NCBI GenBank assembly: GCA_963575745.1
Contig: CAUYUJ010009480.1
Location: forward strand, 175,747-239,746
DNA length: 64,000 nt
From: Prorocentrum cordatum
Lineage: Eukaryota; Sar; Dinophyceae; Prorocentrales; Prorocentraceae
Direction: 5' to 3'
The notes below the pieces were generated by a model. The model had not been told where the DNA came from and ran no database searches. It saw only the letters and a list, made by a program, of their open reading frames with translations. Both the position numbers and the translations under genes were made by a program. Shown here piece by piece: positions 39,411-49,524 of the stretch (within the stretch, counting starts at the first letter, position 1; the number at the start of each line of letters is the position of its first letter).

Positions 39411-40790
39411 ATGCTGAGGCAGGCTGATGCTGAGGCTGAGGCAGGCTGAGGCTGAGGCAGGCTGAGGCTGAGGCCGAGGCTGAAGGCAGACTGAGGCTGA
39501 GGCTGAAGCAGGCTGAGGCTGAGGCTGAGGCAGGCTGAGGCTGAGGCTGAGGCAGGCTGATGCTGAGGCAGGCTGAGGCTGAGGCTGAGGCTGATGCAGG
39601 CTGAGGCTGAGGCAGGCTGAGGCCGAGGCTGAAGGCAGAGGCTGAGGCTGAGGCTGAAGCAGGCTGAGGCTGAGGCTGATGCAGGCTGAGGCTGAGGAGG
39701 CTGAGGCTGAGGCCGAGGCTGAAGGCAGACTGAGGCTGAGGCTGAAGCAGGCTGAGGCTGAGGCTGAGGCAGGCTGAGGCTGAGGCTGAGGCAGGCTGAT
39801 GCTGAAGCAGGCTGAGGCTGAGGCTGAGGCAGGCTGAGGCTGAGGCTGAGGCAGGCTGAGGCTGAGGCAGGCTGAGGCTGAGGCTGAGGCTGAGGCAGGC
39901 TCAGGCTGAGGCAGGCTGAGGCTGAGGGCGAGGCTGCAGGCAGACTGAGGCTGAGGCTGAAGCAGGCTGAGGCTGAGGCTGAGGCAGGCTGAGGCTGAGG
40001 CTGAGGCAGGCTGATGCTGATGCAGGCTGAGGCTGAGGCTGAGGCTGCAGGCAGACTGAGGCTGAGGCTGAAGCAGGCTGAGGCTGAGGCTGAGGCTGAG
40101 GCTGAGGCTGAGGCTGAGGCTGAGGCAGGCTGATGCTGAGGCAGGCTGAGGCTGAGGCTGAGGCTGATGCAGGCTGAGGCTGAGGCAGGCTGAGGCTGAG
40201 GCCGAGGCTGAAGGCAGACTGAGGCTGAGGCTGAAGCAGGCTAAGGCTGAGGCTGAGGCAGGCTGAGGCTGAGGCTGAGGCAGGCTGATGCTGAGGCAGG
40301 CTGAGGCTGAGGCCGAGGCTGAAGGCAGACTGAGGCTGAGGCTGAAGCAGGCTGAGGCTGAGGCGAGGCAGAGGCAGGCTGAGGCTGAGGCTGAGGCAGG
40401 CTGAGGCTGAGGCAGGCTGAGGCTGAGGCTGAGGCTCATGCAGGCTGATGCTGAGGCAGGCGGAGGCTGAGGCCGAGGCTGAGGCAGGCTGAGGCTTGAG
40501 GCAGGCTGAGGCTGAGGCCGAGGCTGATGCAGGGTGAGGCTGAGGCTGAAGCAGGATGAGGCTGCTGCTGAGGCAGGCTGAGGCTGAGGCTGAGGCAAGC
40601 TGATGCTGAGGCAGGCTGAGGCTGAGGCTGAGGCTGAGGCAGGCTGAGGCTGAGGCAGGCGGAGGCTGAGGCCGAGGCTGAAGGCAGACTGAGGCTGAGG
40701 CTGAAGCAGGCTGAGGCTGAGGCTGAGGCAGGCTGAGGATGAGGCAGGCTGAGGCTGAGGCTGAGGCAGGTGAGGCTGAGCGTGACCCTT
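39411..40790. repeat. GGCTGA hexanucleotide minisatellite (about 1.4 kb)
   Basis: Imperfect (GGCTGA)n with higher-order periodicity: blocks of (aggctg)n separated by aggcaggctg and ggccgaggctgaaggcagactg. The minus-strand Ser-Leu/Gln-Pro frame of about 600 codons is a translation of the repeat. Confidence 0.95.
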
Positions 40791-40934
40791 ACGACTGCCG
40801 TTGCCACTGCGACTGTCATCGCAATTGCGACTACGACTGCGAGAACAGCGGAATTCTACAACTGGGATCTCATCTGAATCTTACGGGAATGCTTCAAAAA
40901 TTATGCTCCTACACATCGCTGTCAGGTTGCTTTG

Positions 40935-41010
40935 CCGGGAGAAGTTTCCCATACTTTTGTTTGAATCGACGATTAAGTGTGTCTGTGTGTTGTTTTCCCT
41001 CCTGAGAGGA
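40935..41010 (+). repeat. Interspersed repeat family B, partial copy 3
   Basis: tcgacgattaagtgtgtctg and tgtgttgttttccctcctg match the 3' end of copy 1 (36030-36070). The upstream part is missing or diverged. Confidence 0.65.
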
Positions 41011-41400
41011 GGGGGTGAGGGAGGCGATGGTGGTGCACTCATCGGCCGGCAGGAAGTGGGCAGAACCACGAGTTGGGAAGGCGTTGGAAGCAGGCTGGAT
41101 CTCCGCCCGCCCCCCGAATAGGAGGGAAGGAGGACACCACCCGAAGTAGACTGGGATCTGGCATTGGAACCCTGGGAGCCTTGGGAATCCGCAGGAGGCG
41201 CCCAGCGCGGGCCTGGAGCCTGGGACTCCAAGCGTAGTTACACCCTCAACGACTGACGCGTCTACTTGTGAGGCCCCGCCGCTCCGCCCCCGATGCACGT
41301 CGGTCGGAAGAAGTAGGTGAAAACATGAAGTATGAAGGCGGATTCAGCTGATTGGTTCCAGGCCCCCCCCAGGGAATAACAAAACACAGCAAAAGCGTGC

Positions 41401-41500
41401 NNNNNNNNNNNNNNNNNNNNNNNNNNNNNNNNNNNNNNNNNNNNNNNNNNNNNNNNNNNNNNNNNNNNNNNNNNNNNNNNNNNNNNNNNNNNNNNNNNNN
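41401..41500. other. Assembly gap (100 N)
   Basis: One hundred unknown bases, a conventional placeholder, so the true gap length is unknown. A CCT tract follows directly, suggesting that a microsatellite broke the assembly. Confidence 1.
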
Positions 41501-41689
41501 CCCCTCCTCTCCTCCTCCTTCCCCTCCTACCCCGAACCTACACCCAACAACCGGCGTCTCTGCTTGTGAGCACCGCCGCTCCGCCCCCGACTGGCGCCGA
41601 GGCCCGTGCGGCTCCGGGGCCCGCTCGGCGGCTCCGGGCGCCCTCCCCCAAACAACATAAAATCCTGCGCCCGCGCGCCCGCGCGAGGC

Positions 41690-41786
41690 ATATTCATATA
41701 CATATACATTTACTTATACTTATACATATACATACTCATATTCATATACATACAGCTATATATCTACATGCATGTATATTTTTATA

Positions 41787-41815
<29 letters not shown>
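41690..41815. repeat. (CATATA)n / (TA)n microsatellite
   Basis: Imperfect catata/cttata units passing into pure (TA)n at about 41785-41812. Confidence 0.9.
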
Positions 41816-41819
<4 letters not shown>

Positions 41820-41984
41820 GGACACCCTTCGACGAGCTTGACATGTCACTCCAGGGAGGGGGAGGTGTGTAAAGCCGCTGGCTCCCAGTGGTGATGTGTA
41901 CACCGCCGCCCTTTCCCTGAGGCCCAGGCACAGTCCAGTGGAGGGTGTCTGTATATACTCTTTCTCTGTGGCGGAGAGAGGGAA

Positions 41985-42115
41985 GCGGTTCCAACTCGAA
42001 ATCGAACTCGAACTCGAAGCCGAAGCCTCGAACTCGAAGCCTCGAACTCGAAACCTCGAACTCGACCCCGAAATCGAACTCAAACTCGAGAATTCGAGCT
42101 CGAGCTCGAAATCTG
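41985..42115. repeat. TCGAAC hexamer repeat
   Basis: Tandem tcgaac/tcgaag/tcgaaa hexamers. A related hexamer array is at 61215-61325. Confidence 0.85.
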
Positions 42116-43015
42116 GAGCAGCCCGCCATGTCCGTCACCCGAGTGTGCGCCTCCGCGTGCCGGGCCGGTCTCGAGCCGCCCGCCGCGGGGCACGCCCGCG
42201 AGGGTCCTCGAAACGTGGGCCCCGCTGTCGCCCAGAACCCTCTCTGCCCCGCCGCCGCCACCCCAGACAAAGCAGCTGCAGTGGAGGCCCGACCACAAGA
42301 GGCCTTCCACAGGAACACCAAGCCTGAGACCACAGGGCGTCCCTGGATTCTTGGCGCGGGGACGTCACGCGTTCCATCGCAAGACCATGGAAACCCGAGA
42401 AACCCAGGGCACCCTGGAGGCAAGCAGGGCGTCTCTTGGCATAGGTCGCCATTGTACAGTCGCCACCATTGCCTGAGCTGCTGCTTGATTCTCTGCCAGG
42501 GCCGTCGCGTGCGCGCGACGGTTTCACCTGCACTGGACCCTGGCGTGCAGGGCGGAAGAGAAGCCCTGCCCGAACCAGCGGGGCGCGTGGGTCTCGAGTG
42601 CAGCGCGCGCGCTGCTGAGGGTGCAGCTGCGGTCAGCGCTTGGGCCGGATGTGGAACCAAATGCGAGTATGCATGCCCGCTGTTGCCCCCACCGCCCCCG
42701 CGCTCTCCACCAGCCAAGGTAGGAGGAAAGTGGGGCGGAGCGGGTGGAGAGGCATGAGCTGGTCGCAGGCGAGACCCCAATCTCGAACGGTAAGCCACAT
42801 CGAAAATAGTTCGAAATTGATCCACGCGCGCTTCGCGCGCGCTTAGGTTCTAGCGCAACACAGGCCAACGTCTCGACACGATGGGTGCGTATCGCCATGT
42901 CTGTCTTGCAAGTGCTTCGACACGTTTCAAATATTCATCACACTCCTCCGGATACTCGTCCTTCCCAACCTCTGCTCCGTCTCCTCTCCTCTCTGCGGCC
43001 TCCTTCCTCGGGCTC
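42116..43015. other. No gene recognised
   Basis: GC-rich sequence with long overlapping frames on both strands. No domain seen. Confidence 0.4.
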
Positions 43016-43019
43016 TTTC

Positions 43020-43069
43020 ATCACCCCCATTATCATCTTCATCATCATCTTCATCATCAGCATCACCAT

Positions 43070-43143
<74 letters not shown>

Positions 43144-43146
43144 CCG

Positions 43147-43188
<42 letters not shown>

Positions 43189-43191
43189 CCG

Positions 43192-43231
<40 letters not shown>

Positions 43232-43286
43232 ACTTATCATCACCATCATTATCATGATCATCAGTATCATCAGCATCATCATGAAT

Positions 43287-43317
<31 letters not shown>

Positions 43318-43885
43318 GCAACATCATCATCATCATCGGCACCGTCATCGTCATCGCCATCGTCTTCAGCATCATCATCGTCGTCATCGTCATCAGCAGC
43401 AGCCCCATAAGCATCATCATCATCACCATATCCCTTCTCCACCTCAACGTCCAATCCCTCCACCAATTCCTCCTCCTCCTCCAACTCATAATCACCATCA
43501 CCACCACCACCATCATCATCATCCTCAAAACCACCACAACCATCATCATCATCACCAGCATCAGTATCAGTATCAGCATCAGCATCCTCATCCTCATCCT
43601 CATCATCAGCATCGCCATCGTCAACGTCATCCTCAACATCATCACCATCGCTGACATCATCATCATCACCATCATCATCAGCAGCATCGTAACCTTCATC
43701 TTCAAAGTCAACAGCGTCACCTTCATCCTCATCATCAGTATCATCAGCATCATCACTATCATCTCCATCATCACCATCACCACCATTACCATCACACCAG
43801 CCATCAACATCATCATCCTCATCATCATCATCATGATCATCACCATCACCATCACCGTCACCGTCACCACCACCATCACCATCAC

Positions 43886-43926
<41 letters not shown>

Positions 43927-44145
43927 GCATCATCATCATCACCATGATCACCATCATGATCATATGAGCAGCATCATCATCATTAGCATCATCATCATCA
44001 TCACCATCGCCATCACCATCAGCATCATCATCATCATCATCATCACAATCACCATCATCATCATCATCATCATCATCATCAGTATCATCATCATACCAAC
44101 ATCATCATCAGCAGCATCAGCATCATCCTCATCATCAAGAACAGG
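43020..44145. repeat. (CAT)n microsatellite, about 1.1 kb
   Basis: Pure (CAT)n from about 43070 to 43230, degenerating to CAT/CAC/CAG/CGT triplets across the rest. Poly-His, poly-Ile, poly-Met and poly-Asp frames are artefacts. Confidence 0.95.
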
Positions 44146-44289
44146 AAGACGGGGTGAACGATGACACCAGATAACCAACATGTATTGCACGAGCAACAGC
44201 TTTGGAAGGGTGTTGGTAGAGAAGGGCCTCTCTTGGAGCGTTTGGACCCACTGTGGACCCCAGAGACACGGTTTGCATCCCGTCCCCGC

Positions 44290-44640
44290 GCCTACTTTGG
44301 TACACCCCTCTCACGTATCGTGCCCCACAGGGAGTTTAAGATACAGCCGCAGAGACAAGATTCGCATAACCCCCCCCCATTTTCGGCACGCGCCTCACAC
44401 GGATCGTGCCCCACAGGGAGCATCACCTACGGCCCCACCCCCGCCCAGTTCGGCACACCACTCACGCGAACCGCAGATGGGCAACTTCGCATGGCGTCCC
44501 CCGCCCATGTCGGCGCATGCCTCACACGGATCGTGCCCCACAGGAAATTCCCCCTACGGCCTCGCGGGGGCATCCGGTTTATTCGGCACTCTCTTAACGC
44601 GGAGCGTGCCCCACGTGGAATTCAGCACACCTGTGCACGC
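44290..44640. repeat. Degenerate 60-90 bp tandem repeat
   Basis: Units containing cacacggatcgtgccccaca, then ggga and ...ttcggcac, occur at about 44314, 44403, 44529 and 44603, with one more degenerate copy near 44465. Confidence 0.75.
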
Positions 44641-45157
44641 TTGCTCCGAAATGTTATCGCACTCCAGGGGCGCTTGCGTTGAAAATCGTAGGAGGCCGGA
44701 CGACCATCCGACCCGGGGGGGTGAACAGCCACTGTACTTAGAGCGCCTTCGCTGCGGCGGAGTGCTTTGAGACTCAAGAGGCTCTTGCCTGATGAAACAT
44801 ATGATCCCGGACGACGATCGGAACCAAGAAAAGGCAATGCGCAATGCACTTAGAGCGCCTTGAGTGCAGCAACTATTTCTTGGCCTCGAGAGGCCTCTGC
44901 CTGAGGACACGCAGGAGGTCGAACCGAAGGATTTGGGCTCCCTGGGGGCTTAGGGGGTACCTAAACCTTTTGGGAGCCTTTTGGAGACCTCCTCGGGCCT
45001 TCTGGAGGCCGTATTGGGCTGTGCATGCCGGCTGGAGCCAGGTCGGGTATGTGTCCCCCTAGAAGAATATTCGAAACATCGTCTCGCGGCTATTTTCTGA
45101 CGATTGCCAGCCTGGAACCTATCCCTATCCCTGTGCTGGGCATCGCCTCGTCACGAT

Positions 45158-45265
45158 AGCGATCTTAGGGATTTCCTCAGTTTCTGAGGGTGCATCCCTA
45201 AGATTGTCATCGCCTTTTGGCGTGTCAATCTCAGGGATAGGGATTAGTTCGAGGCTGGTAAGACT
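45158..45265. repeat. Nested-hairpin repeat, copy 1
   Basis: An outer stem tcttagggat/atccctaaga encloses an inner hairpin ctcag-ttt-ctgag. A tail reading tgtcaatctcagggataggg follows. A homologous copy lies at 46868-46975. Confidence 0.75.
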
Positions 45266-45395
45266 ATGCTTGCATGTTCCTCCTGTAGAGGGACACGCAC
45301 GACTTAAGGCTGGAGTCCATGTCGGGACATGCTGGCGGCCTGGAGGGCCGGGTTCCGGGGGCCTGGTGAAACGTCGTTGGGCTCCCTCGGGCTCC

Positions 45396-45485
45396 TCCTC
45401 CTCCTCCTCCTCCTCCTTCTCCTCCTCCTCATCCTTCCTTCTCCACAGCTTCCTCCTCCTCCTCCTCCTCCTCCTCCTCCTTCTC
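45396..45485. repeat. (CCT)n microsatellite
   Basis: Two CCT tracts split by about 25 bases containing tccacagc. Confidence 0.9.
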
Positions 45486-46010
45486 GCCCCCTCTGGGGCG
45501 CTCTTGGCCCGTCTGACGCTTTCAGATGCCGTCTGGGGGGGCACTCTAGGAGGTCTCTGAGGCCGTCGTGGGAGACTCTGGGGCGCTTTGGGGAGCCGTC
45601 TTGTGGCCTTTGTGGGGCTCCTCTGGGGGGAGGCTTGGGTCGCTTGGCGACCACTCAGAAGCCTCAGAAGCCCACCGGAAGCGAAAAAGCGAGATCTTCA
45701 AAGTCTCATGGTTCCCATCTGCATGTCTCAAAGAATTGGGCCTCTTGGGGCCCTCTTTACAACCTGTTGACGTCAGAAGTCCCTGACAATCAACAAACCT
45801 TGCCTCTCGTGACACTTTCGCGGGCCCTGTTGGACCCGTTCAAGCGGTCCTGGTGATCTTTTCTGGCCAGCTTGTGGCCGTCTAGGAGCCCCTTTGGCCA
45901 CGTTGGTCCGTCTTGGCCGCACCATTGTGTCCTCTGGGGCCGTCCTGGAGGCACCTTGGGGGTCCGAAAAACCGCTCGGAGCGCTGAAAAGAGCCAAGCG
46001 GCCCGAGGGA
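45486..46010 (+). repeat. Interspersed GGGCCGTC-type repeat with AT-rich core
   Basis: ctctggggcg/ggccgtcttg units flank an AT-richer stretch at about 45660-45800 (gcgaaaaagcgagatcttca, ccctgacaatcaacaaacct). Similarity to the 28.9 and 31.6 kb copies is weak but has the same layout. Confidence 0.5.
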
Positions 46011-46865
46011 CTAAATTCTGGTGCGAGGGTGGGTGGACAATTTTGAAAAACAGGGTGCCCCGGTGCCTGGAAACCCGGTGAACAATGAAATCAAATACGG
46101 CATACGGCTGCGATAACATGCACTTGGCGCAAACTCTGGCCTGGCGTGCCGATGCTGCCCAATTGCAATGTCACGCTCAAATTGGAATCCTGACTTCCGC
46201 ACATCTGAACGCACGAGCACCGGATGTGCCGTAGGTGGGCGATGCCCTCGCGATGGCATCTCTTGGTGGCTTGACCGCCGAAGGCTTCAGGCTCAAGCCT
46301 CGAAAAGAGCTCCCCCTCTGGCCGCTCGGGTCGTTTTGTTTTGTTTTGTTGGTTTCCTTCTGACGCGAGCAAGCCTTGTCCGCGCCCCTGGAAACCGTCC
46401 AGGGCAGCTCTACGAACGCTCTTCACCCCTCCCCTTCGGCTGTTAAGCAAATTCCCTCAAAAAAACTATCCACCCCGTGGCGGCGTGCAGAAAGGAATCG
46501 GGGGAGGGGGGTTAAGGCTCCTCAGAAGGAGGCCGCTCCTTAGAAAGTGCGGGCTTCCATCTACTGAGAAGGCCCGCGCCTCCTACGGGAGCAGGGGTGC
46601 TTCTAGGAAGCCTTCCCCCCCTCCCCCTCCCCCCTCCCCCTCCCCCGTCCGCGCGTGGCTCATGGGGAGATCGAAACGTGCCGATACCGCCTCTCCCCCG
46701 ATCTCTCCCGGGGTGCGCTCTGACCAGCACTTTGATGCGACCCCAGCGCTGGCGGCGAGAGCCTCCCAGGAGGCCCCAGAAAGGGGAAACCTGGCGAAGG
46801 GGTCGAGGTGTGGGCACCGCCAAAAAAGCTCCCACCCTGCCACCCTCACCCATAACCAGCAAAAA
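46011..46865. other. No gene recognised
   Basis: Unassigned sequence with a pyrimidine run near 46610-46645 and a small fold-back around 46515-46545. No domain seen. Confidence 0.4.
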
Positions 46866-46867
46866 GC

Positions 46868-46975
46868 GAGGACAATCTTAGGGATAGGCCCTCAGAAACT
46901 GAGGGAATCCTTAAGATCGGCATCGAGGTGAGGTGATGTCAAACATAGGGATAGGGATATGTTTCAAACTGGTAA
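46868..46975. repeat. Nested-hairpin repeat, copy 2 (inner palindrome inverted)
   Basis: Outer atcttagggat...atccttaagat encloses ccctcag-aaa-ctgaggg, followed by gatgtcaaacatagggatag. The tail matches copy 1 (45158-45265) in the same orientation, but the inner loop reads aaa instead of ttt, that is, the reverse complement. Confidence 0.75.
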
Positions 46976-48402
46976 TCCCAGGGGACCCAAAAAGGGGAAA
47001 CCGGGCGAGGGGGGAGAGGCGTGGGTGCCGCCAGAAGCTCCCACCCTCCCACCCCCACCCACCCAGCCCCACCCCCCCCGCTGCTCCTCCTCGCGCTGGG
47101 GACGCGCGCGTGCGGCGCGGGCGCGGCGCGGCGCGCGCGCACCTTCTCCTCCTGCCTTTTCCTGTGCTCCTGGGCGCGGCAGTGGGCGTCGATCTCCCGC
47201 TGGCGCTTCTCCTGCGAGGGGGGGGGCCAAAACCTGTCCTGCTGCGGCCCTATCCGCGTCGAATCCGTGTCGAATCCATGTCGGACTCGTCGAATCCGAA
47301 TAACATCCACACAAAATCCGATTCGAGTCCTCGTCGGACAAAAAAGACACAGATTTTTGGGACAGGCGAGGCTCCCCGAAGATGCAGCGTAAGCAGTCTG
47401 GCGGCGCGAGGGAAGGCTTCTCAGAAGGAGGCTGCTTCTAAGAAGCCTTCCCCCCTCCCCCTACCTTCTTCTGCGCGTGGTCGAGCAGTGGTCGTAATCG
47501 CCGGAGTGGTAATTAGAGTGACCAAATAACCATGCTTCGGGTGGTACCGAGGCCTGTTTGGGGTGGGGCATGGATGCACTGTTCAGTATGCGATAGACTC
47601 GCGTCGGGTTGCCAATATATTGGCCCATTCGTCGATCATACGCAAGACTAGTGAACGTGAGGAGGCGTCGATCGTCTAGCAAAACATCTGCTCTACAAAC
47701 GATGCAAATATCCATCTCATTATAGATATGTCACCGACACCACGGCAAATCGTCGGCAAAATCACCGCGTCCGAGGCGGCGTTTGTTCTGGTGGCCGAGG
47801 CGTCCTCTCAAAGACGCAAGCCCGCGAGTCGGGACAAACGGCGCGGCGATACATGTTAGCCAGCATGGACGCCAAACAATGAGTTATCCATGGTATTGTG
47901 GAGGTGGAAGCTACACGCTGCAAGGCTCGAAGTGAAGTCAATGTCATGCAAGCGATGGAGCCAAGGCAGGATGATGACACTTGCAAACGTTTACTTGTGT
48001 GGATGGTGGACGGGTCGCCCGGCGAAAGCTGAATGGCTTGGACTTCGCACGACCTGAGTATCACCCTCTGCTATATATCGTGGCCGTGATCGCAAGTACT
48101 CTCTTTACTCCGCCTCTCTATCTCTCATCCTCTCTCCCTCTCTCTCTCTCGGGCTCTCTTTCTCCCTCACTCGTTCCCTCCCTCCCTCTCTCTATATATG
48201 TACGTATGTACAACATGCATTACTGCTCTGCTCGCTTTTCTACACTCCTGAATCCCCAGCCCAGCACCCGGATGGTGCTGTCTTGTGTTGGGACTGGTCG
48301 GTTAACCGAGTACCACGGATAATCATCACCTTGGGATAACAAAGTTCGGGGATCTGGCGGGAATAATCAACGATTTTCCCGGGGAAGGTGATGTTAGTTA
48401 TC
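46976..48402. other. No gene recognised
   Basis: Contains GC-rich sequence, a fold-back near 47415-47450 (gaaggcttctcagaaggagg ... gaagcc) and CT-rich DNA at 48110-48200. The minus frame 47461-47715 matches no family I know. Confidence 0.4.
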
Positions 48403-48453
48403 AGTTATGATGATGACGATGGCGATGGCGATGGCGATGGCGATGGCGATGGC

Positions 48454-48495
<42 letters not shown>
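48403..48495. repeat. (GAT)n/(GGCGAT)n microsatellite at the 3' end of LINE B
   Basis: gatgatgacgatggcgatgg units, then pure (GAT)n up to about 48495, where LINE B sequence begins. The same triplet flanks the other end of LINE B at 57092-57132. Confidence 0.9.
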
Positions 48496-49524
48496 CCACG
48501 CATCCAAGAAGGTCTGGAGCTCCCCGCTCGATACAGCCTCCCGAGGCCATGGCCTTTCCCTCTGGCGCTGCGGACGCAAGGCCTGACCCGTGCCCAAGGC
48601 ACACTCGCAGACTCGCCTGAGAGCCTTGAGGCCGCCGACCGCCCCAGCCAAAGGCAGGCGATCAGCAAAGCATCTGAGCCCTCACGGCGACCCAGCTCGC
48701 AGACAGCCCGGCGCGCCACACCAGAGCAACAGTCCCCTGGGCACCAGCCACAGACGGGGACGACTTGCTCTGAGGTGACCTTCGGAGGCGATCCTGACGG
48801 TCGGCCATAGCCTACCACCGCGGTTCGGCCTCCGCCTGGCGCGCACAGAGCACAGAGCGGGCTGGAGCGCAGCAAGCTGCGCGGGCTGTCGCGCCCAAGG
48901 CGCGCCAGCAGCTTCATTAAACGGAGGCGCCGAAGGCGCCAAGCGACAGACGTTGCCCAAGAGGGCGGGAGGGAGTGAACCCTGGCGTGTGCCGAGCCCC
49001 ACGGGGTACAGCCTACGCCACGGGGTCCCTCCCCCCCCAGAGGCAGCGCCTCGGCGCAGGCATTCGTGATCCTTGGACCCGCCTGCGACCCGAGCTGATC
49101 AGCATGCTGGCTCGATCGGAGGCAACCATGGCGGTGTGCGAACCTACCACCACGGCCCAGCCTCCGACTGGCTGCACAAGCAGAGCATGCTGGAGCGCAA
49201 GAAGCGCTGGCCGTCGCGGCAAGCGCGCCAGCAACTACATGAAACGGAGCGCTCCAGTGCGTGGACACCTACGCACCTGGTCCAACTTCCGCTCGAGCGA
49301 GAGCCGTGCACGGTACGAGCTAGCCCAAGAGCGGGACACGAGCGCCGAGCGAAGCTGCCGAGCGGCGCGGAATGCGCCTCGCAGCAGCGACTCCCCCCGC
49401 AAGGTAACACCCTCAAGTAGGGTTTGGTTGCCTTGCAGGGGCAGCCCGAACAGCCGTGTGCAAACCACACGTCTGTTCGCGTGATGGCAGACAGAGCGAG
49501 GCGGCAAGCGTGGCAAGAAAGAGC
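48496..49524 (-). other. 3' untranslated region of LINE B, with internal duplication
   Basis: No open frame fits the element here. A block starting cctaccaccgcggttcggcctc at 48811 recurs, diverged, at 49143 (period about 332 bp), including a ggctggagcgca...gcgcgccagcag phrase. No poly(A) tail is seen; the element ends in (ATC)n in the sense direction. The 3' boundary is inferred from the microsatellite edge. Confidence 0.6.

Noticed and set aside
38778-40598. 606-codon minus frame of Ser/Leu/Gln/Pro repeats
   Set aside because: It is a translation of the GGCTGA minisatellite and the 73-bp tandem repeat. The 73-bp unit appears in all three frames, so no frame is maintained.
42881-43967. Poly-His, poly-Ile and poly-Met frames over the CAT tract
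   Set aside because: Simple-sequence translation on both strands; no ordered sequence outside the repeat.
46287-46295. ggctcaag as a truncated spliced-leader relic
   Set aside because: Only eight bases match and they lie within a local aggctcaagcct palindrome; no gene follows.
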